Assembly: GCA_934096985.1 (NCBI GenBank)
Contig: CAKONC010000001.1
Span: 62,001 to 126,000, forward strand
Source of the DNA: an uncultured Bacilli bacterium
Lineage (GTDB): Bacteria; Bacillota_I; Bacilli_A; RF39; UBA660
DNA: 64,000 nucleotides
Direction of reading: 5' to 3'
Of the stretch, positions 40,962 to 50,026 are shown one piece after another. Position numbers and translations under genes: made by a program. Below the pieces are notes generated by a model. That model did no database searches and had not been told where the DNA came from. It saw only the letters and a program-made list of their open reading frames with translations. Positions within the stretch are counted from its first letter, which is position 1. Each line of letters starts with the position of its first letter.

Positions 40962-42122
40962 ATGAAATGTTTAAATTGTGAGAAAGAAAATCTTGATGAA
41001 AGTTATAACTTTTGCCCATATTGTGGTAATTGGACGGCCAAAGGATATAAATTTTTTCAAGAAAAAGAAAATGTAAATAAAGTATTAAATGGTTCTTTAA
41101 TTAAACAGGACAAAAGAGTGAATCTTTTGACTATTATTTTTATGTGCGGTTTATTATTATTTATATCAATGTATTTAATTCGTAAAGATGATTTATTTAA
41201 ACCAATTATATTTTTAAAAAAGAAAATAACAAATTACTCTTATGGTTATAATACATCACCAATTAAAACTGATAATATTTACTTAAATGAAAATGTTAAT
41301 TCTTATGAAGATGCAATAAATTATATAAAAAATGATTTTGAATCACAAAAGTGGTTATGTGATAATAATGTAGAAGTATCAAAGGTTGAGTATGAATTGG
41401 AGGAAAAATTTAATATACCAAGTGTTACTTTATGTGATGTTAATTTAGATGTAAGTTTAGATATAAAAAATGTAATTGAGAAAATGTATTATTTATTTCC
41501 TAATATAAAAGGATCACTTACAAATATTACAATTACTAATGCTAATTCAAATTCTGAATATATAGCTTATTTTCAACCAATGTATGAGTTTGTTAATACA
41601 AATTTAGATATTAATGATTATAACAAAGTAAATAAAACTCAAATTTTATTAAATAGTTATTATTTTTTAAATGAAAAGTATACAAAAGGTTCAATAGATA
41701 ATATTGTGGATAAGGATTTTTATGTTAAAGATGCTACTTTAGTTTCTACTATAGCACATGAACTAGGACACTATATTTCTTTTAAAATATTTTTGAAAAA
41801 CAATAATTTAGAAAATATTACTTATATAACAAAGACAAATGAAGAAAAGATAAACTTTTTATTAGAAGATTTTAATAATGGAGCATTTTCTAAAAAAATT
41901 ATTTTAAATGCATTAAATAATTATAATGTTAAATATGGTAGTAATTTAAGTGAATTCGAATTTGCAAAAGGAATTTCTAATTATGCGGGTAAATTAAATG
42001 ATAATAATACTTTAATATATGATGAGGTTATTGCAGAAGCAGTGCACGATTATTATTTACATGGAAATAATTGTAGCAATTATTCTAAAGAAATAATTAG
42101 TATTCTTTTAGAAAGGCTTTAA
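40962..42122 (+). CDS. Zinc-ribbon membrane protein with an HELGH metalloprotease-like domain
   Basis: 386 residues. An N-terminal zinc ribbon (C3, C6, C18, C21; MKCLNCEKEN...FCPYCGNW), one membrane helix (about 50-70), then an extracytoplasmic domain ending with STIAHELGHYISFKIFLKNN; His266, Glu267 and His270 form a zincin HExxH. A downstream acidic EVIAEAVHDYYLHG could supply the third ligand. The combination implies a membrane-anchored metallopeptidase with a cytoplasmic zinc finger, close to no well-known family. 11 nt after the acetyltransferase and 1 nt before a smaller zinc-ribbon membrane protein. Confidence 0.65.
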   Translation: MKCLNCEKENLDESYNFCPYCGNWTAKGYKFFQEKENVNKVLNGSLIKQDKRVNLLTIIFMCGLLLFISMYLIRKDDLFKPIIFLKKKITNYSYGYNTSPIKTDNIYLNENVNSYEDAINYIKNDFESQKWLCDNNVEVSKVEYELEEKFNIPSVTLCDVNLDVSLDIKNVIEKMYYLFPNIKGSLTNITITNANSNSEYIAYFQPMYEFVNTNLDINDYNKVNKTQILLNSYYFLNEKYTKGSIDNIVDKDFYVKDATLVSTIAHELGHYISFKIFLKNNNLENITYITKTNEEKINFLLEDFNNGAFSKKIILNALNNYNVKYGSNLSEFEFAKGISNYAGKLNDNNTLIYDEVIAEAVHDYYLHGNNCSNYSKEIISILLERL

Positions 42123-42123
42123 T

Positions 42124-42306
42124 ATGAAAAAATGTATTAATTGTAAAACATCTTTGGATGATGATTTTAAATATTGTACATATTGTGGATGTAAACAAAT
42201 TAATAATTCACATTATATTATTGAAAATATTATGATATTTTTCATGATAATTTTAATAATTCTATTAATAGTTTTATTTGTTATATCTTATATAATGTTT
42301 AAATAA
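42124..42306 (+). CDS. Small zinc-ribbon membrane protein
   Basis: 60 residues. Zinc ribbon CINCKTSLDDDFKYCTYCGC followed by one membrane helix (about residues 35-58). It repeats in miniature the N-terminus of the preceding protein, suggesting duplication. Starts 1 nt after that gene and ends 9 nt before the P-type ATPase, so it belongs to the same operon. Function unknown. Confidence 0.65.
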   Translation: MKKCINCKTSLDDDFKYCTYCGCKQINNSHYIIENIMIFFMIILIILLIVLFVISYIMFK

Positions 42307-42315
42307 AGGAGTAAA

Positions 42316-44925
42316 ATGGAAAATAAAGAATTTTATAACAAGTCAGTGGATGAAGTTTATAAAGAGTTTTCTACGTCTTTAAATGGATTAACAGAGAAAG
42401 AAGCACAGTTAAGGCTTTCAAAAAATGGCCAAAATAAACTTGCTGAACGAAAAAAAACCTCTAATATTTTATTGTTTTTAAATCAGTTTAGTGATTTTAT
42501 GGTTATTTTGTTAATTTGTGCCTCTATATTTTCTTTTATAGTTTCTTATATAAAGAAAGAAAGTTATATAGATTCAATTATTATAATTGTTATTGTAATT
42601 ATAAATGCTATTTTAAGTTTTATTCAAGAGAAAAAGGCTGATGCTGCAATCGAAGAACTTAATAAAATGTTTGTTACAAATACTTTTGTTATAAGAGATG
42701 GTAAAAAGGAATCTATCGATGTAAGAAATGTTGTAGTCGGAGACATTTTAGAATTAGAGGCCGGAGATTATATTTCTGCAGATGCAAGAGTTATCTCTTC
42801 AAATAATTTTGAAGTTGATGAATCAACTTTAACGGGAGAATCAAGGCCTGTCAAGAAAAGTAATATTAACATATATGAATCTAAAGAATTATACGAAAGA
42901 GAAAATATGTTATATGCTGGATGCAACGTTAAAAATGGACATGCTTTTGCGGTTGTTTGTGCAACAGGTATGAATACTGAGCTTGGAAAAATTGCAAATA
43001 GTTTAATTAATAAAAAAAGTGACTTAACACCTTTACAAAAGAAAGTTAATCAGGTCAGCAAAGTTTTAACTTATATTATTTTAGGTATAATTCTAGTAAT
43101 GATGGCTGTAGGTCTTCTTATGAAAAATGATTTCTTTGATATTTTAATGTTGTCGATTTCTTTAGCAGTTGCCGCAATACCAGAGGGTTTATCTTCCATT
43201 ATAACTATAATTTTATCACTTGGAATGAGTTCAATGGCTAAAAGAAATGTTATTATTAGAAAAATGGCTTCAGTAGAAACATTAGGTTCAACAGATATAA
43301 TTTGTTCTGATAAAACGGGAACAATAACTCAAAATAAAATGTTAGTTAAAAGAATATTTGTGAATGACAAAATTTATACTGATGAAGATAATATAGAAAA
43401 TATTCAAATGTTTAATTTATGTGCTGCATGCTGTCAAAATGTTACTAAAAATGAAAGCGGCTATATTGGGGATGAAACAGAAATTTCTATATATAAATAT
43501 TTAGAAAAATATAATATTGATTATACTAAGCTAAAAAGAGAAAATGAATATCCTTTTGATTCAGATAGAAAAATGATGAGTACGTTAAATGTAATTAATG
43601 AAAATAAATATTTATTTACAAAAGGAAGTTTAGATTCAATAATAAATAATTGCAGCTATTATCTTTTGGATAATAAAATATATCCACTTACAAATGAATA
43701 TAAAGAAAGAGTAATGCAAATCGAAAAGGAAGAATCACAAAAGTCTTATAGATTACTTGCATTTGCTTATAAAAATACAGATTTAGATAATATTGAAAAA
43801 AATATGATATTTATAGGACTTATTGGTATGATAGACCCACCAAGAGATAGTGTTTTAAATGCAATTCAAATTTGCTATAATGCGGGATTAAAACCAATTA
43901 TGATTACCGGAGATTCCATTAATACTGCAATTGCAATAGGCAAAGATGTTGGAATTATTAGTAATGATGAAAGTGCAATTGAAGGAAAATATATTGATAA
44001 AATGAGTGATGAAGAACTTGAAAAAGAGATTTCTAAATATCAAGTTTTTGCAAGAATTTCTCCTAATACAAAACTAAGAATAGTAGAAACGCTTCAGAAA
44101 CAAGGCTATGTTGTGGCAATGACTGGTGATGGAGTAAATGACGCTCCTGCAATACAAAAAGCTGATATTGGTATAGGTATGGGAGTTACTGGAACAGAAG
44201 TTGTAAAAAAAGTAGCCGATTGCATTTTAGTAGATGATAGTTTTTCTACCATTGTTGATGGCGTTGAAGAAGGAAGAAGAATAACTAGCAATATAAAAAA
44301 AGTCATGTTATATTTACTGGCAGGTAATATTGTTGAAGTTATATTAGTGTTTGTTTCGATGATTATGAATATGGAAATGTTTAATACTTTGCAACTTCTT
44401 TGGTTAAATTTAATAACTGATTCAATCCCTGCAATATGTTTAGCTTTTGAACCTGCTGATAGTGAAATTATGAAAAATAATCCTTCGAATAAGGCAAGTC
44501 AAAGTTTTTTTACACCTTTGTTAGCATCAAAAATAATCATTGGTGCAATATTTAAATCTTTAGTAATGATTTTATTATTTGTGTATTTTTCAAAAAATCA
44601 AAATGTAAATGTAGCAAGTTCACTTTTATTTATTTTCTTAATCGGTCATGAACTTTTATATGCATTTTCATGTAGAAATATAAAAAAATCAGTTCTTAAT
44701 AAAAATATTTTCAAAAATAAAAAACTTGATTTAGGTATTGGAATTTTAATAATTATTCAAGTTATAATATTAACAACTGGTTTTTCAAAATTCTTTATAG
44801 TTAATGGAATAAGTAAAGAAAACATAATAATAACACTAACAGTTTTACTAGTTACTTTTGTTATAGGAGAGCTTATAAAACCATTATATGATAAATTATT
44901 TAAAGATTATGTGGAGGTAAAATGA
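42316..44925 (+). CDS. P-type cation ATPase, calcium-transporting (SERCA/PMR1) type
   Basis: 869 residues with ten membrane helices. Actuator loop STLTGESRPVKK, helix 4 AVAAIPEGLSSIITI (the PEGL cation-site motif), phosphorylation site CSDKTGTITQNKM, nucleotide-binding KGSLDSII, hinge TGDGVNDAPAIQKADIGIGM, and C-terminal cation-transporter domain. The N-terminal SVDEVYKEFSTSLNGLTEKE is the cation-ATPase N domain. Expected to pump Ca2+ (or Mn2+) out of the cell using ATP. AAAGGAG precedes the ATG. It overlaps the next gene by 4 nt (ATGA), so that small membrane protein may be an accessory subunit. Confidence 0.93.
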   Translation: MENKEFYNKSVDEVYKEFSTSLNGLTEKEAQLRLSKNGQNKLAERKKTSNILLFLNQFSDFMVILLICASIFSFIVSYIKKESYIDSIIIIVIVIINAILSFIQEKKADAAIEELNKMFVTNTFVIRDGKKESIDVRNVVVGDILELEAGDYISADARVISSNNFEVDESTLTGESRPVKKSNINIYESKELYERENMLYAGCNVKNGHAFAVVCATGMNTELGKIANSLINKKSDLTPLQKKVNQVSKVLTYIILGIILVMMAVGLLMKNDFFDILMLSISLAVAAIPEGLSSIITIILSLGMSSMAKRNVIIRKMASVETLGSTDIICSDKTGTITQNKMLVKRIFVNDKIYTDEDNIENIQMFNLCAACCQNVTKNESGYIGDETEISIYKYLEKYNIDYTKLKRENEYPFDSDRKMMSTLNVINENKYLFTKGSLDSIINNCSYYLLDNKIYPLTNEYKERVMQIEKEESQKSYRLLAFAYKNTDLDNIEKNMIFIGLIGMIDPPRDSVLNAIQICYNAGLKPIMITGDSINTAIAIGKDVGIISNDESAIEGKYIDKMSDEELEKEISKYQVFARISPNTKLRIVETLQKQGYVVAMTGDGVNDAPAIQKADIGIGMGVTGTEVVKKVADCILVDDSFSTIVDGVEEGRRITSNIKKVMLYLLAGNIVEVILVFVSMIMNMEMFNTLQLLWLNLITDSIPAICLAFEPADSEIMKNNPSNKASQSFFTPLLASKIIIGAIFKSLVMILLFVYFSKNQNVNVASSLLFIFLIGHELLYAFSCRNIKKSVLNKNIFKNKKLDLGIGILIIIQVIILTTGFSKFFIVNGISKENIIITLTVLLVTFVIGELIKPLYDKLFKDYVEVK

Positions 44926-45305
44926 AAAAAAATAATTTAACAACTTTTATTGCAATTTCTGGTTTAGTAGTATTTACAGTTTTTGTTACTGTAGCGGTAA
45001 TTAATTTAATGCCTAATCATGAAAGTAATTCATTTTATGTAAAAGTAAATGATAAAATGGATGCTAAAGTTGAAGGTTTAGAAATTAAAGGGGGAAAACT
45101 TATTATAGAAACATCAGGTGATGCTACACAGGTGTGCGTTAAATCAACTGTTTCAACGCCAACGTTAAATTCATTATGTTGGAATAATATTGAAAATAAT
45201 AAAACGGAAGTATCAATATTTGAACATAAAAAATATTATGTTTGGCTTAAAGACACTAATAATAATGTAAGTAGTCCTTTAAGCATTAACACAAAAGAGA
45301 ATTAA
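44922..45305 (+). CDS. Small exported protein coupled to the P-type ATPase
   Basis: 127 residues. One N-terminal membrane/signal helix (residues 8-28) and a small beta-rich extracytoplasmic domain with two Cys (ATQVCVKSTVSTPTLNSLCW) that could form a disulfide. Its ATG overlaps the ATPase stop as ATGA, and GTGGAGG provides a good site. The tight coupling suggests a partner or modulator of the pump, but no family is recognised. Confidence 0.6.
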   Translation: MKKNNLTTFIAISGLVVFTVFVTVAVINLMPNHESNSFYVKVNDKMDAKVEGLEIKGGKLIIETSGDATQVCVKSTVSTPTLNSLCWNNIENNKTEVSIFEHKKYYVWLKDTNNNVSSPLSINTKEN

Positions 45306-45378
45306 TAATGTAAAGTAGACACTTTATTAGTTATATTGACATAATATATGATAAAATAAAAATAGAGGTGAGTAGAAT

Positions 45379-46251
45379 TTGAAAAAAAGAGTTTTTAGTG
45401 TGATAGGGTTACTGGTTATAGCGCTTTCATTAAGTGGCTGTGTTAAATTTGATGCAACGATGGACATAAAGAAAGATAAATCAATGGATTTTTCAATAAT
45501 TTATGCAGTAGATACAACATATTTTGGTAATGAAACACTTATGGATCAGGAGAGTAAAAGCCAAATTGAAAAGGATGGCTTTTCAGTTGAAGATTATCAA
45601 GATGATAAAATGAAGGGCGTTAAGGTTTATCGAAATATAAAAAATATAGACGATGTAAGTAGTGCTGAGGATAACACTTTCGATTTATCTGGTATGTTTG
45701 AAAAGAAAGATAATAGTGAAACCTTTTTTAAAGTAAAAAAGGGTTTAATAAAAAATAAATATACAGCATCTTTACATTTTGATACAAAAGATAGTAACTT
45801 AAATGACGATTTGACAGGTGATGATGATATTGAGTACACAGATGATTATGAAATCGAAGATAACACTACTGGTGACGATTTTCCTAATTTAGATTTTTCT
45901 TCTTCATTAACATCTTCAATGGATTTAAAATTTAAAGTAAATTTACCATATAGTGCTATAAGAAGTAATGCTACTTCATCAAATAATGATAATAAAGAAT
46001 TAAGCTGGGATTTAACTTCTTTTAAAGAAGATAATATTGAATTTGAGTTTGAATTATATAATTTAACAAACATATATATTATTGCTGGAGTAGGTATTAT
46101 TTTAGTATTTGCATTAATATTATTTATAATGAAAAACAATAATAAAAAAGTTGGTGAGGCTATTTTAGCTAAGGAAGAAAATACGATTGAAACTTTAACG
46201 GAAGATTTAAAAGTTCAACCAACACTTACAAATACTAATACAAATAATTAA
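45379..46251 (+). CDS. Lipoprotein with a C-terminal membrane helix (LppM-like)
   Basis: 290 residues from a TTG after GAGGTG. Signal peptide with lipobox SLSGC (lipidated Cys21), domain starting VKFDATMDIKKDKSMDFSII as in LppM-type proteins, an acidic Asp-rich middle (TKDSNLNDDLTGDDDIEYTD), and a second membrane helix (about 231-251) with a short cytoplasmic tail. Double anchoring is typical of this lipoprotein group in Firmicutes. Function unknown. The gap before it has a TTGACA-like box. Confidence 0.75.
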   Translation: MKKRVFSVIGLLVIALSLSGCVKFDATMDIKKDKSMDFSIIYAVDTTYFGNETLMDQESKSQIEKDGFSVEDYQDDKMKGVKVYRNIKNIDDVSSAEDNTFDLSGMFEKKDNSETFFKVKKGLIKNKYTASLHFDTKDSNLNDDLTGDDDIEYTDDYEIEDNTTGDDFPNLDFSSSLTSSMDLKFKVNLPYSAIRSNATSSNNDNKELSWDLTSFKEDNIEFEFELYNLTNIYIIAGVGIILVFALILFIMKNNNKKVGEAILAKEENTIETLTEDLKVQPTLTNTNTNN

Positions 46252-46279
46252 AAAATAAAAACTAACATATAATTGTAAT

Positions 46280-47341
46280 ATGAAAAAAATATTATTATTT
46301 ATATTTAGTTTTTTTGTGTTTTTAAATGTAGTAAATGCTGGTGGTTATATTGTTTATGATATTGATAGTGGAAGCATTATAAAGGCAAGCAATGAAAATG
46401 AAAAACATTTAATTGCTAGTACCAGTAAAATAATGACTGCAATAATTGCTATTGAAGAAAATAATTTAGAAGAAATTATTACAGTAGATAAAAATATTTT
46501 AAGTGCTGTAGGAAGTAGTATTTATCTTGAAATAGGTGAAAAGATATCTTTAAAAGATTTAATTTATGGTATGATGCTTCGAAGTGGTAATGATGCTGCT
46601 ACAATGATTGCTATAAATAATTCTGGTTCTATGGAAAGTTTTGCAAAAAAAATGAATGATTATGCAGTAAGAATTGGAATGAAAAATACTTCTTTTATAA
46701 ATGCGCATGGACTCGAAGATAAAGATGGAAATGGAAATATATCAACAAGCTTTGACATGGCACTTCTTACAAGTTATGCTATGAAAAATGAAACTTTTAA
46801 AAGTATTTTTAAAACCAAAAATTATAGTTGTAAATCTGATAAAAAAAGTTATGTTTGGTCTAATAAAAATAAACTATTAAAATATGATTATGTTACTGGT
46901 GGAAAAACAGGTTACACTAAGAAAGCCAAAAGAACACTTGTAACAACAGGATTAGTTAACGAGACAAATATAGTAGTAGTTACTTTAAATGATCCTAATG
47001 ATTGGCAAACCCACTTGTCATCGTATGATTATGTAAAAAAAAATTATATAAATGTTCCTGTTTTGGATAAAGATAAGTTTAAAATAAATATAAATAATAT
47101 TTTTATCGAAGATAAACTTTTAATAAAAAATAATTATAATAAGCTTGTTAGAAATAATGAAATTAAATATTTTAAAATTAAATACCTTTTAAGTAGTAAA
47201 GATAATTATAAAAATAATGACATTGTAGGGCAAGCAAATATTTATTTTAAAGATGATTTAGTTCATACAGAAAATATTTATATTCAAAAAAATAATAAAA
47301 AAACTCGTAAAAATTTTTTCAAAAGATTATTTAAATTATAA
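46280..47341 (+). CDS. D-alanyl-D-alanine carboxypeptidase (penicillin-binding protein 5/DacF type)
   Basis: 353 residues. Signal peptide (residues 1-20), then the serine-peptidase triad of motifs: LIASTSKIMTAIIA (SxxK, catalytic Ser), MLRSGNDAATM (SGN), and VTGGKTGYTKKAKRTLVTTG (KTG). It trims the terminal D-Ala from peptidoglycan stem peptides outside the membrane. The C-terminal about 80 residues end in a basic stretch (KNNKKTRKNFFKRLFKL) that can associate with the membrane. DacF-type enzymes in spore formers sit next to spmA-spmB, as here (one short gene between them), which supports a role in spore cortex formation. Confidence 0.93.
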   Translation: MKKILLFIFSFFVFLNVVNAGGYIVYDIDSGSIIKASNENEKHLIASTSKIMTAIIAIEENNLEEIITVDKNILSAVGSSIYLEIGEKISLKDLIYGMMLRSGNDAATMIAINNSGSMESFAKKMNDYAVRIGMKNTSFINAHGLEDKDGNGNISTSFDMALLTSYAMKNETFKSIFKTKNYSCKSDKKSYVWSNKNKLLKYDYVTGGKTGYTKKAKRTLVTTGLVNETNIVVVTLNDPNDWQTHLSSYDYVKKNYINVPVLDKDKFKININNIFIEDKLLIKNNYNKLVRNNEIKYFKIKYLLSSKDNYKNNDIVGQANIYFKDDLVHTENIYIQKNNKKTRKNFFKRLFKL

Positions 47342-47365
47342 AATAAATGTGTTAATATATATAAT

Positions 47366-47731
47366 ATGAAGAAGAATATAAGTGTGATACTATTTGTAAT
47401 AATTGTTATTTTAATGGGTGTACTACTAGGGTGTGCAATTATAAAAAATCGTGATAAAAATAATAATGATATAACATTTAATTATAAAAAAGGTGATGTA
47501 GTAACTGTTAATAATATGGAGATTACAATACTAAATATTTCACAAATAAAATGTGGAAAGAAAGATAAATGTGATAATGAGATAGAGGTAAGTGTAAAGA
47601 TAAAAAATGATGATATTTATACATATTATACACTTCAAAGTTATCATAAACCCGAAGACGTTATTAAAGATACAAACTTAAAAGTATATTTAAGTTACGC
47701 TGATGAAAAAATTGCATTTGATATAAAATAA
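47366..47731 (+). CDS. Small lipoprotein
   Basis: 121 residues. Hydrophobic N-terminus with a lipobox-like LLGC (Cys23), then a beta-rich domain (GDVVTVNNMEITILNISQIK, NEIEVSVKIKNDDIYTYYTL) with paired Cys (KCGKKDKC). Between the carboxypeptidase and spmA; followed by a terminator. No named family. Probably membrane-attached on the outer face. Confidence 0.6.
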   Translation: MKKNISVILFVIIVILMGVLLGCAIIKNRDKNNNDITFNYKKGDVVTVNNMEITILNISQIKCGKKDKCDNEIEVSVKIKNDDIYTYYTLQSYHKPEDVIKDTNLKVYLSYADEKIAFDIK

Positions 47732-47757
47732 AATCTAAAATGGTTTTATTTTTTTTT
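47727..47757 (+). terminator. Terminator between the lipoprotein and spmA
   Basis: AATAAAA / TTTTATT stem around TCTAAAATGG, followed by a T-run interrupted near its end. Confidence 0.6.
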
Positions 47758-47758
47758 A

Positions 47759-48355
47759 TTGTTCATAAAATTTATTATGATTTCAATAGTGTGGACATTT
47801 TTAATTGTTATAGGCATTGTTTATAGTTTTTTAACAGGGAATATTGATACCATCAATCAAAGTATTTTAACTAGTGCTGGTAAAGCCTTGGAATTAATTT
47901 TGTCTTTACTACCAACTATTGTACTTTGGACTGGTATTATGAAAATTGCTGAAGATGCTGGAATGCTTGAAAAATTTGCAAATTTTTTAAAACCAATTTT
48001 AAGTAAATTATTTCCACATATTCCAAAAAATAACCCTTCATTAGGATATATTGCTTCGAATATTGCCGCAAATATGTTAGGGCTTGGAAGCGCTGCAACA
48101 CCATTTGGACTGAAAGCTATGGATGAGCTTCAAAAAATAAATCCTAAAAAAGATACTGCATCAACATCAATGATTACTTTCTTAGTTTTAAATACGGCTG
48201 GAGTAACCATAATACCAACAACTATTATTGCAATTAGGCTAGCATATAATTCCTCGAATCCTTCAGCAATTATTGCTCCAGCAGTTATATCTACAAGTTG
48301 CTCATGCTTAAGTGCTATTTTAATTGATTATTTTATTAGGAGAAAAAATAAATGA
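47759..48355 (+). CDS. spmA: Spore maturation protein A
   Basis: 198 residues from TTG, or 192 from ATG 47777. Membrane protein of the nucleoside-recognition (Gate) type: SLLPTIVLWTGIMKIAEDAG, FPHIPKNNPSLGYIASNIAA then NMLGLGSAATPFGLKAMDEL, FLVLNTAGVTIIPTTIIAIR, all conserved in SpmA. In Bacillus SpmA and SpmB are needed for full dehydration of the spore core. spmB starts 4 nt before its end. No clear ribosome-binding site, because the terminator of the previous gene lies directly upstream. Confidence 0.93.
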   Translation: MFIKFIMISIVWTFLIVIGIVYSFLTGNIDTINQSILTSAGKALELILSLLPTIVLWTGIMKIAEDAGMLEKFANFLKPILSKLFPHIPKNNPSLGYIASNIAANMLGLGSAATPFGLKAMDELQKINPKKDTASTSMITFLVLNTAGVTIIPTTIIAIRLAYNSSNPSAIIAPAVISTSCSCLSAILIDYFIRRKNK

Positions 48356-48861
48356 ATACATTTTCTATTATAGTTATTCCATTTTTTATTTTACTTGTAG
48401 TATTTAATGGTTATCTAAAAAAAATCGATATATATACATCATTTTTAAATGGCGCAAAGGATGGACTGAAAATAGTTTATAATATTTTCCCTGCAGTTCT
48501 TGCAATGGTTTTTGCGGTTAATATATTTTTAGATAGTAATATTTTACCATTTTTATTAAAACCAGTTACAAGTATATTAAATTTACCTACAGAAATTCTT
48601 CCTATGGCATTTTTACGTCCAATATCTGGTACTGCATCTCTTTCTATAATGACGAAAATTTTTGAAATATATGGTCCTGACACATATCCAGGTAGACTTG
48701 CTTCAGTTATTCAAGGATGTACCGATACAACTATATATGTAATAGCATTATATTATAGCAGTGTAAAAATAACTAAAAGTAGATATACAATTGTAGTAGG
48801 TTTACTTGCTGATTTAGTAGGTTTAATAATGGCGTTCATTTTAACGAGCATTTTCTTTTAA
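48352..48861 (+). CDS. spmB: Spore maturation protein B
   Basis: 169 residues, Gate-type membrane protein: DIYTSFLNGAKDGLKIVYNI, EILPMAFLRPISGTASLSIM then FEIYGPDTYPGRLASVIQGC and TDTTIYVIALYYSSV, the SpmB hallmarks. Overlaps spmA by 4 nt (ATGA), giving coupled synthesis of the two halves of the complex. Ends 32 nt before rluB, which has its own TATACT box. Supports a sporulating host. Confidence 0.95.
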   Translation: MNTFSIIVIPFFILLVVFNGYLKKIDIYTSFLNGAKDGLKIVYNIFPAVLAMVFAVNIFLDSNILPFLLKPVTSILNLPTEILPMAFLRPISGTASLSIMTKIFEIYGPDTYPGRLASVIQGCTDTTIYVIALYYSSVKITKSRYTIVVGLLADLVGLIMAFILTSIFF

Positions 48862-48893
48862 AATGTGTTATACTTTTTCTTGAGGAGGACTTT

Positions 48894-49601
48894 ATGGAGA
48901 AAGTTCAAAAAATAATAGCAAGTAGAGGTTATACCTCAAGAAGAAAAGCTGAAGAATTAATTAGACAAGGTAAAGTTAGTGTAAATGGTAAAATAGTTTA
49001 CATTGGTGATAGAATAAATGAAAATGATTTAATTGAAATTGATGGTATGCAAATAGCTAATAATCAAAAAAAAGTATATTATCTTTTAAATAAACCAAGA
49101 GGAGTTATATCTGCTGTTAGTGATGACAAGGGAAGAAAAACTGTCGTAGATTTTATAGATACAGATGAAAGAATTTATCCAGTGGGAAGACTTGACTACG
49201 ATACTACAGGAATTATTATTTTAACTAATGATGGTAATCTTGCAAATCATTTAACTCATCCAAAAAATAAAATAGTTAAAACATATTTAGCAAAATGTGC
49301 TGGTTTAATAACTAAAGAACAAATTGATAAATTAAAAAAAGGTGTTTGCATAGATGAACGTAAAGTGGACATTATAGATTTTAAAGTTAAAAAGCTAGAT
49401 AAAGAAAAAAATGCTACTTACATAAGTGTATCTATAATTGAGGGTAGAAATCATATTGTTAAAAAGCTTTTTGAAAGTATAGGCCTTTTGGTAGATAAAT
49501 TAACAAGAACTAACTATGATTTTTTAGATTTAGGAAATTTAAAGTCTGGAGAATATAGACAATTAACACTTAAAGAAGTAAAAAAACTTTATAGAAATTA
49601 A
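48894..49601 (+). CDS. rluB: RsuA/RluB-family 23S rRNA pseudouridine synthase
   Basis: 235 residues. N-terminal S4 RNA-binding domain (KVQKIIASRGYTSRRKAEEL then IRQGKVSVNG) and catalytic domain with YPVGRLDYDTTGIIILTNDG (catalytic Asp) and the C-terminal IIEGRNHIVKKLFESIG. Family members modify a uridine in the peptidyl-transferase region of 23S rRNA. Often near spmAB in Firmicutes. GAGGAGG before the ATG, TATACT box at 48869. Confidence 0.93.
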   Translation: MEKVQKIIASRGYTSRRKAEELIRQGKVSVNGKIVYIGDRINENDLIEIDGMQIANNQKKVYYLLNKPRGVISAVSDDKGRKTVVDFIDTDERIYPVGRLDYDTTGIIILTNDGNLANHLTHPKNKIVKTYLAKCAGLITKEQIDKLKKGVCIDERKVDIIDFKVKKLDKEKNATYISVSIIEGRNHIVKKLFESIGLLVDKLTRTNYDFLDLGNLKSGEYRQLTLKEVKKLYRN

Positions 49602-49606
49602 AAAAA

Positions 49607-49632
49607 ATAACCATTTGGTTACTTTTTTTATG
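49607..49632 (+). terminator. Bidirectional terminator between rluB and ferredoxin
   Basis: GTAACCA / TGGTTAC stem (read through AATAACCA TT TGGTTACT), T-run on both strands; genes converge here. Confidence 0.85.
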
Positions 49633-49637
49633 ACAAT

Positions 49638-49931
49638 TTATTTATTTTCGTGTTCACAATGGCAATTATCACATGCACATTCTTCATTTTCATTACAATG
49701 GCAATCATGTGAGTGACAATTATCACATGAGCATTTATCACCATCTTCAGCTAATTTAATAGCATTAACAGGACAAGAATGTATAGCGTTTTGTAAATCT
49801 TCACTTTCTAAGTCATCCTGACTAATAACTGAAGATAAACCTTCATCATTAAAATCAAAGTGTTTACTATCAAGAGCTATACAAGCACCACAACCAATAC
49901 ATTTTTCTTCATCTAAAATAAGTTTTTTCAT
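49638..49931 (-). CDS. Ferredoxin with an extra Cys/His-rich metal-binding tail
   Basis: 97 residues. Residues 1-62 are a small one-cluster ferredoxin: CIGCGACIALDSKHF and AIHSCPVNAIKL provide the four Cys for a [4Fe-4S] cluster. The last about 32 residues (CSCDNCHSHDCHCNENEECA and on to CHCEHENK) contain ten Cys and five His in C-x-C/CxxC arrangements, like a metallothionein or metal-chaperone tail, not part of the ferredoxin family. It may bind extra iron, zinc or copper. GGAGG precedes the ATG. The gene is short, alone and convergent with rluB. Confidence 0.85.
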   Translation of the reverse strand: MKKLILDEEKCIGCGACIALDSKHFDFNDEGLSSVISQDDLESEDLQNAIHSCPVNAIKLAEDGDKCSCDNCHSHDCHCNENEECACDNCHCEHENK

Positions 49932-50026
49932 TTATTCCTCCAGTGACATTATAGCAAATATGTATAAATTTGACAAATAAAATATTTTTGGTAAAATATA
50001 TCAGTCTAAAAAAGGGGGAAAATAAA

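Noticed and set aside
49638..49931. Ferredoxin tail as read-through of non-coding DNA
   Set aside because: The Cys/His spacing is regular (CxC, CxxC, HxC) and the frame ends at a stop just before the shared terminator, so it looks selected.
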